A stretch of DNA of 25,000 nucleotides from Thecamonas trahens ATCC 50062 (Eukaryota; Apusozoa; Apusomonadida; Apusomonadidae). Shown piece by piece: positions 18,845 through 25,000 of this stretch; the first letter of the stretch is position 1, and each line of letters starts with the position of its first letter. The notes beneath the pieces were generated by a model. The model did no database searches. It had not been told where the DNA came from and saw only the letters and a program-made list of their open reading frames with translations. The stretch is from assembly GCF_000142905.1 (NCBI RefSeq), contig NW_013657635.1:188100-213099 (forward strand). The letters are read 5' to 3'. A program made the position numbers and the translations under genes.

Positions 18845-19771
18845 CTACTCGGTGTCCATGTCGGTGGGCTTGGCGCCCTCGGCGGTGGCGCCGGTCTGGG
18901 AGAAGGCCGAGGCCGAGGGCGTGGTGGCAGGAGCGGAAGTGAGTGTGGCCGATGCAGGCGCGTCTGCGGGAGGGACGGACAAGCCCATAGCGGCGGCCAT
19001 GGGAGCCGGAAAGCCGGGCGGGAGGGTGGCACCCGGCGGGACTGCGCCCACGGCCATCATCTGCATGTAGTGCTGCATCTGGGCGGTGATGGACATCTGC
19101 ATCTGGTAAAAGAGGGCGAGGGCGGCGTTGGTTGAGCCAAAGGCGTTCTGCGGGCCCGCAGCCCAATCGGGGGACGGCATCTCGCCCGAGGTGGCAGGAG
19201 CACCAGTAAGGCCGCCTGCGGCCTTGACCTCCTGGGCCTCGATGTAGTGGGCGAGGGCGATGTGTGCGGTGGCGCGGGTAAAGGCGCCGGCATGCTGTAG
19301 AACGGCCGACGAGTCGCGCTTGGGTGATGTGGCAGTGGAGATCCAGGGCGGGAGGGCGTTGCGTGCGGCGGCTCTGCGGGCAAACATTTCGTTGTGGTGA
19401 TGATAGGCGCCGGCGTAGGAGGACGACGGCTTGTTGGCCGGCCACGTGCTCCGCGACTTGATGGCCTTGAGCGTCTCGGGCTCTGCCACGTAGTGACGGA
19501 CGATGCGGCGCTGGACGGGGCGGCGCTTGCGGACGGGGAAGCGCTTGCGCTTGCGGCCCTGGCTCGAGGGGGCAGCCGAAGCGCGCGCGACCTTTGCTGC
19601 GTCGGACTGATGGAAGGCGTGTGTCAGCTGTGCGGCGCGTGCGGCCTGCTCCTGCGAGGCCCAAATGGGCGGAGCCATGAGCGAGGGGAGGGCGGCGGGG
19701 ACGAGGGAGCATGCGCGGAAGACCCTGTTACCGACGGGGCACACGATGCCCTTGTTGCGGGCGGTGGACAT
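18845..19771 (-). CDS. Unrecognised basic protein with nuclear localisation signal
   Basis: A 308-residue single frame from ATG to TAG. I do not recognise a family. Residues ~72-89 carry two basic clusters (GRKRKRFPVRKRRPVQRR), a strong bipartite-like nuclear signal. The middle has aromatic/charged stretches (VRHYVAEPETLKAIKS, AYHHHNEMFARRAAAR, ALAHYIEAQEV) that may be helical. Residues ~221-240 are Met/Gln-rich (FYQMQMSITAQMQHYMQMM), followed by a Pro/Ala-rich tail ending TDMDTE. Composition suggests a nuclear regulator or RNA-processing factor, but this is inference. It is on the same strand as the actin/VWA gene, ending 191 bp upstream of that gene's ATG, and divergent from the EF-hand gene across the 69-bp repeat region. 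The frame has no breaks and codon use is like its neighbours, which supports a real gene. Confidence 0.7.
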   Translation of the reverse strand: MSTARNKGIVCPVGNRVFRACSLVPAALPSLMAPPIWASQEQAARAAQLTHAFHQSDAAKVARASAAPSSQGRKRKRFPVRKRRPVQRRIVRHYVAEPETLKAIKSRSTWPANKPSSSYAGAYHHHNEMFARRAAARNALPPWISTATSPKRDSSAVLQHAGAFTRATAHIALAHYIEAQEVKAAGGLTGAPATSGEMPSPDWAAGPQNAFGSTNAALALFYQMQMSITAQMQHYMQMMAVGAVPPGATLPPGFPAPMAAAMGLSVPPADAPASATLTSAPATTPSASAFSQTGATAEGAKPTDMDTE

Positions 19772-20225
19772 TGGGTGGGGGTGGCGGTGGTGGTGGTGGG
19801 GAGAGGTGTGTGGTTGGTGGTGGTGGTGGTGATGTACGCTTGTGTGTGTGTGGTTGATGGTTGGTGGTTGGTTGGTGGTGGTGGTTGGTGGTCATTAACA
19901 TTAATCGTTGGATATTGATTATGTGTGGGGTGACTGGTGGTTGGTGGTGGTGGTGGGTGGTCATTAACATTAATCGTTGGATATTGATTATGTGTGGGGT
20001 GACTGGTGGTTGGTGGTGGTGGTGGGTGGTCATTGACATTAATCGTTGGATATTGATTATGTGTGGGGTGACTGGTGGTGGTTGGTGGTGGTGGCAGGCC
20101 ATTAACATTAATGGTTACCCGTTGATTATGATTATGCCCTCAGTTGTTCGTCACCACCACCCGCCAGTCACAGTCCAGCAGGTGTCCACCCACCCGTCTC
20201 TCTCCACCTGGCTGTGTCTACGAGG
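19772..20225. promoter_or_regulatory. Divergent promoter region with 69-bp array
   Basis: 454 bp between divergent start codons. The first ~120 bp are a GGT/GTG-rich tract (plus strand), then come four copies of a 69-bp unit, then ~100 bp of ordinary sequence before the EF-hand ATG. Open frames through the array encode only W-runs or H-runs with a 23-residue period and are not credible genes. A regulatory role is inferred from position. Confidence 0.55.
19893..20120. repeat. 69-bp tandem repeat, 3 full copies plus a partial
   Basis: Units begin at 19893, 19962, 20031 and 20100, an exact 69-bp period. Each starts with an AT-rich core (CATTAACATTAATCGTTGGA, then TATTGATTATG) followed by a GT-rich half (GTGGGGTGACTGGTGG, then GGT runs). 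Copies 1 and 2 are identical over the core, copy 3 differs at one base (CATTGAC), and copy 4 has diverged after ATTAAT. The AT-rich cores stand out sharply against the GC-rich surroundings. Confidence 0.96.
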
Positions 20226-21221
20226 ATGGATGGCGACAGCAGTCGGGCAGACGGTGCCGGTGTGCATGGAGAGGTAGCCGGCGAGCAGGAGAGGAGGCAG
20301 GACAAGGGCAAGGAGAAGGGCAAGGAGAAGGAGAAGGGCAAGGAGAAGGAGAAGGGCAAGAGCAAGGACAGGGGCAAGGGCAAGGGCAAGGGCAAGGACA
20401 AGGACAAGGACAAGGACAAAGCCAAGAGCAAGACGGGCGAGAAGGAGAAGGACAAGGGACGGGGGAAGGGCAAGGGAAAGGGCAAGGCTAAGGACAAAGC
20501 CAAGGACCGGGCCAAGGCGAGGAACAAGAGCAAGGCCAAGGGCAAGGACAAGGGCAAGGGCAGGGACAAGGCCAAGGCCAAGTCGCGGGAGAAGGACAAG
20601 TCCAAGGCCAAGTCGCGGGAGAAGGAGGAGAAGGCGAAAACACGGACAAAGCCAGGAAGAGCCGTTAAGACGGTCAATAGGAGAGTGTTCACCCCTGCGG
20701 AGATCGACGAGCTCCGTGGTGCCTTTGAGCTGCTCGACCGCGACGGAAACGGCGAGATCTCGGTGGCCGACCTCGCCTCGGTCATGAAGGACTTGCGTGT
20801 CTCCATGTCCAAGTCGAAGATCCAGCGGTACATCGACTCGATGGACTGCACAGGCACCGGCGGCGTCGACTTTCCCGAGTTTATCACCTTTATGGCGTCA
20901 ACCACCATCTCGCTCGACGACGTGCCCAACGTGCCCGAGCCCATTGTCGACGCCTCACAGCACGACGAGTTGCGCATCTTCTTTGGCGTCCTCGACTCGG
21001 GTCAGACCGGCGAAGTCCGTCGTAAGTCGCTTCGCCGCGCTGTCCAGCCGCTCCTCGACTCGCACATGTCCACCCGCGACATTAATCGCATGTTCAAGTT
21101 GCTTGAAATCTCCGGCCGCGGCTCCATCTCGTACGATGACTTTACCACCATTGTCGACACGGCCACGCCCGACACCCCCTCGCGCCGCTCGTCGGCCACC
21201 CAGGCCTTCCCAGACCACTAG
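20226..21221 (+). CDS. EF-hand (centrin/calmodulin-like) protein with Lys-rich N-terminal tail
   Basis: A 331-residue protein starting at ATG 20226 (the frame is open a few codons earlier but without ATG). Residues ~27-146 are almost entirely Lys alternating with Gly, Glu, Asp, Ala and Ser (KGKEKGKEKEK, GKDKDKDKDK). The rest is a four-EF-hand module in centrin-like order. Loop 1 (DRDGNGEISVAD, ~171-182) keeps Asp/Asp/Asn but has Asp at position 12 instead of Glu. Loop 2 (DCTGTGGVDFPE) is partly conserved. Loops 3 (DSGQTGEVRRKS) and 4 (EISGRGSISYDD) have lost key ligands. It probably binds at most one or two Ca2+ and acts as a cytoskeletal or nucleic-acid-associated Ca sensor, the polybasic tail suggesting binding to microtubules, membranes or nucleic acid (inference). 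It is convergent with the kinase gene, 13 nt away. Confidence 0.87.
   Translation: MDGDSSRADGAGVHGEVAGEQERRQDKGKEKGKEKEKGKEKEKGKSKDRGKGKGKGKDKDKDKDKAKSKTGEKEKDKGRGKGKGKGKAKDKAKDRAKARNKSKAKGKDKGKGRDKAKAKSREKDKSKAKSREKEEKAKTRTKPGRAVKTVNRRVFTPAEIDELRGAFELLDRDGNGEISVADLASVMKDLRVSMSKSKIQRYIDSMDCTGTGGVDFPEFITFMASTTISLDDVPNVPEPIVDASQHDELRIFFGVLDSGQTGEVRRKSLRRAVQPLLDSHMSTRDINRMFKLLEISGRGSISYDDFTTIVDTATPDTPSRRSSATQAFPDH
20276..20582 (+). repeat. Purine-dominated, almost T-free coding tract
   Basis: The plus strand has no T from 20276 to 20488 (213 nt) and only one T up to 20582. The sequence is built from AAGGGC, AAGGAC and AAGGAG hexamer-like units encoding the Lys-rich tail. Confidence 0.93.
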
Positions 21222-21234
21222 TAAAACAAGCGCA

Positions 21235-24200
21235 TCAGCTGCCGCCGCCGCCGCCACCGAGGGTCGACGTGTGCGAGGTGAGCTGCTGGTTGAGCCCGTC
21301 CTCCATGGCCTGCGCGAGGAACGGATGCTCGAGGACAACCGCCGAGTCGGCTGTCTCGGAGCTTGACTGCGAGAGCGTGGTCGACGAGCACGACGACCAC
21401 GACGGCGCATGGGTCGAGTTCTGCGACGCTGACTCGGATTGCGACGGCGTCTGCGAGCGCGAGCGCGAGCGCGAGCGCGGCTGCGGCGCCTTTGGCGTGT
21501 ACGGCTTGGCTGCCAGCGCCGCCGCCATGTCGAACGAGGTCGAGAGCTTGCGCGCCGCTGCCCGTCGCTCGCCGTCGGCCTGCCGCTGCTGCAGCGCCTG
21601 GTTGTACTGCACCATCATGTCCGGCTGCGACGCAACCTTGGTGAGCGAGTACAGGTGCGCGCCGTAGAACTCGTCGTCCTCGGTCACGTACGAGTCGTCG
21701 CCCATGGACGAGTCGTCGTAGTACATCGTCGGCGGCTGGAGCATGTAACCGGCCGAGCTGCCGGCGCCGGCCACCGGCCCGCCATGCACCACAACAGGCA
21801 GCCCGTTTGAGGCCGACGACTCGCACCCGTCGTACGACACAGCCCGGTAGTCGGGTACGACCGAGAGCGAGACCGCTGCCGCGCCCGACGGCCGCCGTCG
21901 CATCGCCCGCCGCAGCGCCACCTTGTGCGACCGCCCGCCGTCGCGCCCCAGCGACGGGTACCGGATGTCCGACTCGGTCGACGACTCTTCGTTGTACACG
22001 TATGACGCCGAAAAGTCCGACATGCTCGGCGACACTCGCTCGTCGTCAGTCGGCGGAGCGCGGCGACCGCCACCCGGCGCACTGGCAGCTGCGGCCGTGG
22101 CGGTTGCCGATGCAGCTGCCGCCGACGGAGCGCCGTTGCCGGCGGCTTGGGCCATGCCAAACGGGTTCATAAAGTTCATGAACATCATGCCCGGAACGGT
22201 GCCGGCCCCCGAGTCAGAGTCCGAGCCTGCGCCAGTGGCGCCGGCCATCATGCCCGGCATCATGCCCGGCATCATGCCCGGCATCATGCCCGGCACCATG
22301 CCCGGCACCATGCCCGGCACCATGCCCGCCGACGACGGTGCCGCCATCTGCTGCGCCATCTGCTGCGCCATCTGTTGTTGCATCTGCATCGTCGCAAGCA
22401 TCGGGTTGGCCATCGGCGCAAAGAGCTGCGGGTACATGCCCATGCCCATGCCCATGCCCAGCATGCCGCCAAACAGCGGGTTCGCCGCAGGCGGAGGCGT
22501 GAAGCCCGCCTCAAACTTGGCTCGGGTGATGAACGGGTGGCTCTTGGCCTGGACAGGGCTCCACCGTGTGCCCGGATCTAGGGTGAGGCAGCCCTTGACA
22601 AAGTGCACGAACGCGGCGCGCGCCTCGTTCTCGGCTTGCAGCTCCGCACCGGCCAAGCCCTTGGCGTGTGGATACTGCAGGATGATAGTCTCGAGGTCGG
22701 TGGCGCCAAAGTACTGCTTGTTGTCGGCCGGCTGAATGCCAGCACCAGCTGCATGCTCGGCAGGCGTCTTGAGCCGGAAGCTCCCGTCGGCAGCCGGGCC
22801 GTGGTAGAACTTGCTCGTCGCCGTTCCGGCCGCGAGCATGTGGACTGGAAACTCGCCGAGCATGTCGGTGATTCGCTGGACCTGGTTGTACTCGTTGGCG
22901 CCCGGAAAGAGCGGAATGCCTAGGAAAAGCTCCGCGGCAATGCATCCGAGTGACCACATGTCGATGGCACCGGTGTACGGGACGCCGAGCAAGACCTCGG
23001 GCGAGCGGTAGAACCGTGACTGGATGTAGGTGTAGACTCGCTGGTGGACGAAACAGGCCGAGCCAAAGTCGATGACCTTGAGGTGCGGTGACTCGATGTC
23101 TTGTAGCAGAATGTTCTCCGGCTTGAGGTCACAGTGGATGACGCCAGTCCGGGCCAGCAGCGAGAGCACGTCCAGCACCTGCACCACGAGAACCCGGATG
23201 AGTGAGAGCGAGAGGCCCTTGAACCCGTTTTGCTTGATGAGCTCGTAGAGGTTGACCGAGAGGAGCTCAAAGACAATGCACAGATGGCCAGCGTGGACAA
23301 ACGAGTCGAGCATCCGCACAATGTAGTGCTCGTTGTTGGGATCGCATGAAGTGTTGAGCCACTGCAGCACGCTCACTTCCATGTATGCCTGGTTGGTGTA
23401 CGCCCGCTTGGACTTCACCACCTTGACCGCAAGCTCGGCTCCGGTTCGGTCGTCGACGCACTTGACCACCTGCCCAAACGTGCCGGCGCCAAGCAAGTCA
23501 ACGACACGGTACGCCTTGGCGCCCGTCGTCCCGGCCGTCAGCACATCGTCCACGTGCAGGATGAGGTCGTGGTTCTCATTGTCGCGCCCTGAGTTGTGCA
23601 TGCCTTTGGACGGCTGCGTCAGCGCCCGCCGCGGCCGTAGATGCGGTTCGTACTTGAAGCTCGGCTGGACTCGGACGTAGCACGAGAGCAGGCCGCACGT
23701 TGCCCGCGCCACCACCGACGACACACTGCGCGGCTTGGTGCCAAGCGCACTGGCCTGGGTGCGCGCTCCAGACCCAGCAGTAGGCCCGCGGCGGAACGCG
23801 CACATCCTCCCGCCGAATACCGGCTTGGCCGAGTGGGCTCGTTCCGGGCCGCCGCCGGCGCTCGACTCACCCGACGACGACTCGGTCTCCGAGTCAGACG
23901 ACGAGGTTGTCACGTCAGACGTCGACGACATCGACGTGTCCATGGTCGTCGTGTCGTCTTCGGTAGTGAGCGCTGAAGACGAGATGCTCTTGAGCTTGCG
24001 GCTCTCGGGTGCTGGCGGGACCAGCCGCGTGACTGACGCTTTGGGCGGTGACGTTCGCCGCTGCGGCTTGGCTTTGGGCTGGGACGCCAGCGTCCGCACC
24101 TTGGTTTGTGGACTTGAGACACCGACACTCCCGCCGCGAGCCGCTCCCACCGATGCTGCCACCAGTGGAGAGCCCGACCCGCTTGTTCGCCGTGGCTTGA

Positions 24201-25000
24201 TGGCGGACCGCTTCGCCGGCGCTGCTGACGCAGTCGGTGAGGGAGAAGCTGCCGCTGCTGGCGCTGCCGCCACCTTACTGTTCTGGACCGCTTGCGGAGT
24301 GGCAGTGACTGGAGCGGCGGCGAGCTTAGCCTTGGCCTGTTTGGGCATCTTGGGCCGGATCCACACCGACTCGCGGGTCTTGACGTTGTAGTAGAACGGG
24401 TGCTGGTAGTGGTCGTCCCACCGCTCAATCCAGCCGGGCGGGAGTGGACCCGGGCGCTTGGACTTGGCCTTGCGGGTCTTGCTTCCCTCGCCCGCAGCTT
24501 TAGACTTGGACTTGGACTTGGTCCGCGACCTGGAGGCTGCTGTCGAGGCAGCAGCAGCAGCGACCGAGTCGGCCTTGGCAGCCACGGCCTTGCCCGAGCC
24601 GGAGCGCGAGAGCGAAGAGCGCGAGCTGGGGCGACCGCTGGCTGATGTGGCCAGATCGGGCGCTTTGCCCGAGCGCGAGCCGCGGCGCCGGGTGACCGGC
24701 TCGGACGAGTCGTGTGCAGCGGCTTCGTCGACAGACACGCGCTCAATGCGCTTGGTCTTGATGACGGTAGCCGCACCCGACCGGGTGCCCGATCCTGACG
24801 CCGAAGACGAGGCCGAGACGGAGGCCGACGTCGAGTCTGACGAGTCCGACTCGGTGGCAGTTGTTGACGACGACGCAACCAGCGACGGCGGCGACGATGA
24901 CGACGACGCCGATGCCGAGCTTCCCGACGTCGATGTGGCCGAGGTAAACGAAACAGACGACGACGACTGCGAGAGCTGGCGGAGGAGGTGATCAGTACCC
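21235..25000 (-). CDS. yak1: WW-domain / Yak1-type (DYRK family) protein kinase, 5' partial
   Basis: The frame is open from TGA 21235-21237 through the right edge with no ATG in the Ser-rich stretch 24739-25000, so the start lies beyond the window. A WW domain is at ~24447-24346 (GPLPPGWIERW, FYYNVKTRESVW). The DYRK-homology box DNENHDLILHVDDVL and kinase domain lie at ~23580-22531: Gly loop GAGTFGQV, Lys in AVKVVK (~23424), HCDLKPEN (Asp ~23130), DFGSA (~23070), activation loop YTYIQSRFYRSPEVLL (Tyr ~23034 and ~23028) and DMWSLGCIAAELFLG. YxY with YIQSRFYR and ELLSVNLYELIKQN point to the Yak1/YakA branch, kinases that autophosphorylate the second Tyr and act in growth arrest and stress. The tail is Met/Gln-rich with PGM repeats, then Ser/Arg-rich (RSRSRSRS). 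A WW domain before a Yak1 kinase is unusual. Long disordered linkers (KSKSKS, SSS) suggest phospho-regulation. Confidence 0.93.
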   Translation of the reverse strand, partial: GTDHLLRQLSQSSSSVSFTSATSTSGSSASASSSSSPPSLVASSSTTATESDSSDSTSASVSASSSASGSGTRSGAATVIKTKRIERVSVDEAAAHDSSEPVTRRRGSRSGKAPDLATSASGRPSSRSSLSRSGSGKAVAAKADSVAAAAASTAASRSRTKSKSKSKAAGEGSKTRKAKSKRPGPLPPGWIERWDDHYQHPFYYNVKTRESVWIRPKMPKQAKAKLAAAPVTATPQAVQNSKVAAAPAAAASPSPTASAAPAKRSAIKPRRTSGSGSPLVAASVGAARGGSVGVSSPQTKVRTLASQPKAKPQRRTSPPKASVTRLVPPAPESRKLKSISSSALTTEDDTTTMDTSMSSTSDVTTSSSDSETESSSGESSAGGGPERAHSAKPVFGGRMCAFRRGPTAGSGARTQASALGTKPRSVSSVVARATCGLLSCYVRVQPSFKYEPHLRPRRALTQPSKGMHNSGRDNENHDLILHVDDVLTAGTTGAKAYRVVDLLGAGTFGQVVKCVDDRTGAELAVKVVKSKRAYTNQAYMEVSVLQWLNTSCDPNNEHYIVRMLDSFVHAGHLCIVFELLSVNLYELIKQNGFKGLSLSLIRVLVVQVLDVLSLLARTGVIHCDLKPENILLQDIESPHLKVIDFGSACFVHQRVYTYIQSRFYRSPEVLLGVPYTGAIDMWSLGCIAAELFLGIPLFPGANEYNQVQRITDMLGEFPVHMLAAGTATSKFYHGPAADGSFRLKTPAEHAAGAGIQPADNKQYFGATDLETIILQYPHAKGLAGAELQAENEARAAFVHFVKGCLTLDPGTRWSPVQAKSHPFITRAKFEAGFTPPPAANPLFGGMLGMGMGMGMYPQLFAPMANPMLATMQMQQQMAQQMAQQMAAPSSAGMVPGMVPGMVPGMMPGMMPGMMPGMMAGATGAGSDSDSGAGTVPGMMFMNFMNPFGMAQAAGNGAPSAAAASATATAAAASAPGGGRRAPPTDDERVSPSMSDFSASYVYNEESSTESDIRYPSLGRDGGRSHKVALRRAMRRRPSGAAAVSLSVVPDYRAVSYDGCESSASNGLPVVVHGGPVAGAGSSAGYMLQPPTMYYDDSSMGDDSYVTEDDEFYGAHLYSLTKVASQPDMMVQYNQALQQRQADGERRAAARKLSTSFDMAAALAAKPYTPKAPQPRSRSRSRSQTPSQSESASQNSTHAPSWSSCSSTTLSQSSSETADSAVVLEHPFLAQAMEDGLNQQLTSHTSTLGGGGGGS
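22245..22330. repeat. 12-bp coding minisatellite (ATCATGCCCGGC / ACCATGCCCGGC), ~7 copies
   Basis: Head-to-tail 12-bp units on the plus strand correspond to repeated PGMM and PGMV in the C-terminal tail of the kinase on the minus strand. The units switch from ATC to ACC versions in one block, suggesting stepwise expansion. Flanking simple repeats encode QQMA and GMGM. Confidence 0.93.

Noticed and set aside
19893-20120. CRISPR-like array
   Set aside because: The whole 69-bp unit repeats with no unique spacers, in a eukaryotic context.
19861-20277. Open frames through the 69-bp array (Trp-rich plus strand, His-rich minus strand)
   Set aside because: The 23-residue period follows from 69 being a multiple of three; composition is not protein-like and it sits between divergent starts.
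1-25000. tRNA or rRNA genes
   Set aside because: I saw no cloverleaf with conserved A/B boxes and no rRNA-like segments on either strand by eye; a covariance-model scan would settle it.

Overview
This is a GC-rich nuclear genome window from a free-living eukaryotic protist. The evidence is a spliceable intron with GT..AG borders, an F-box/LRR protein, a Yak1/DYRK-type kinase, an EF-hand protein, a Sec23-like VWA protein containing an actin piece, and a multi-domain surface protein with many TM helices. Gene density, GC content and family mix suggest an apusomonad such as Thecamonas trahens. That placement is inferred from memory of such genomes, not tested.

Layout. (1) 1-5887, plus: 3' part of a very large cell-surface protein. 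It has about 15 near-identical 51-residue FG-GAP/VCBS repeats, a right-handed beta-helix rich in GG(A/G)I and NxA motifs, a Cys-rich stretch and about nine TM helices. Its reading frame is interrupted at 865-921 (compensated), about 3754-3766 and about 4896-4903. (2) 6020-6523, plus: low-molecular-weight phosphotyrosine phosphatase. (3) 7089-9360, plus: an Hsp70 with an N-terminal leader encoded across one 181-nt intron that carries a 22-bp minisatellite. (4) 9422-10702, minus: secreted/type I membrane protein with an N-terminal-His LPMO-like domain, one EGF domain and a TM helix. (5) 11931-13929, plus, with a likely upstream exon at 11597-11731: nuclear-type protein with Lys-rich repeats and one frame break. 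(6) 13989-15898, plus: F-box/leucine-rich protein with one frame break. (7) 15936-18653, minus: actin-fragment/Sec23-type zinc finger/VWA fusion. (8) 18845-19771, minus: unrecognised basic, NLS-bearing protein. (9) 20226-21221, plus: EF-hand protein with a long Lys-rich, T-free N-terminal coding tract. (10) 21235 to beyond 25000, minus: WW-domain plus Yak1-like kinase whose start lies outside the window.

The genes are unrelated housekeeping and surface functions, with no operon-like logic. Packing is very tight: three tail-to-tail pairs have only 61, 37 and 13 nt between stop codons, and two same-strand genes are 59 nt apart. Regulatory space seems concentrated in the divergent intergenic regions 10703-11596 and 19772-20225, the second of which holds a 69-bp tandem array.

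The strongest leads are the actin/Sec23-VWA fusion, the membrane-tethered LPMO-like protein, the Hsp70 with cytosolic-type core and organelle-type leader, the WW-Yak1 kinase, and the 69-bp promoter array. Several single-base frame breaks at short homopolymers look more like sequence errors than biology.
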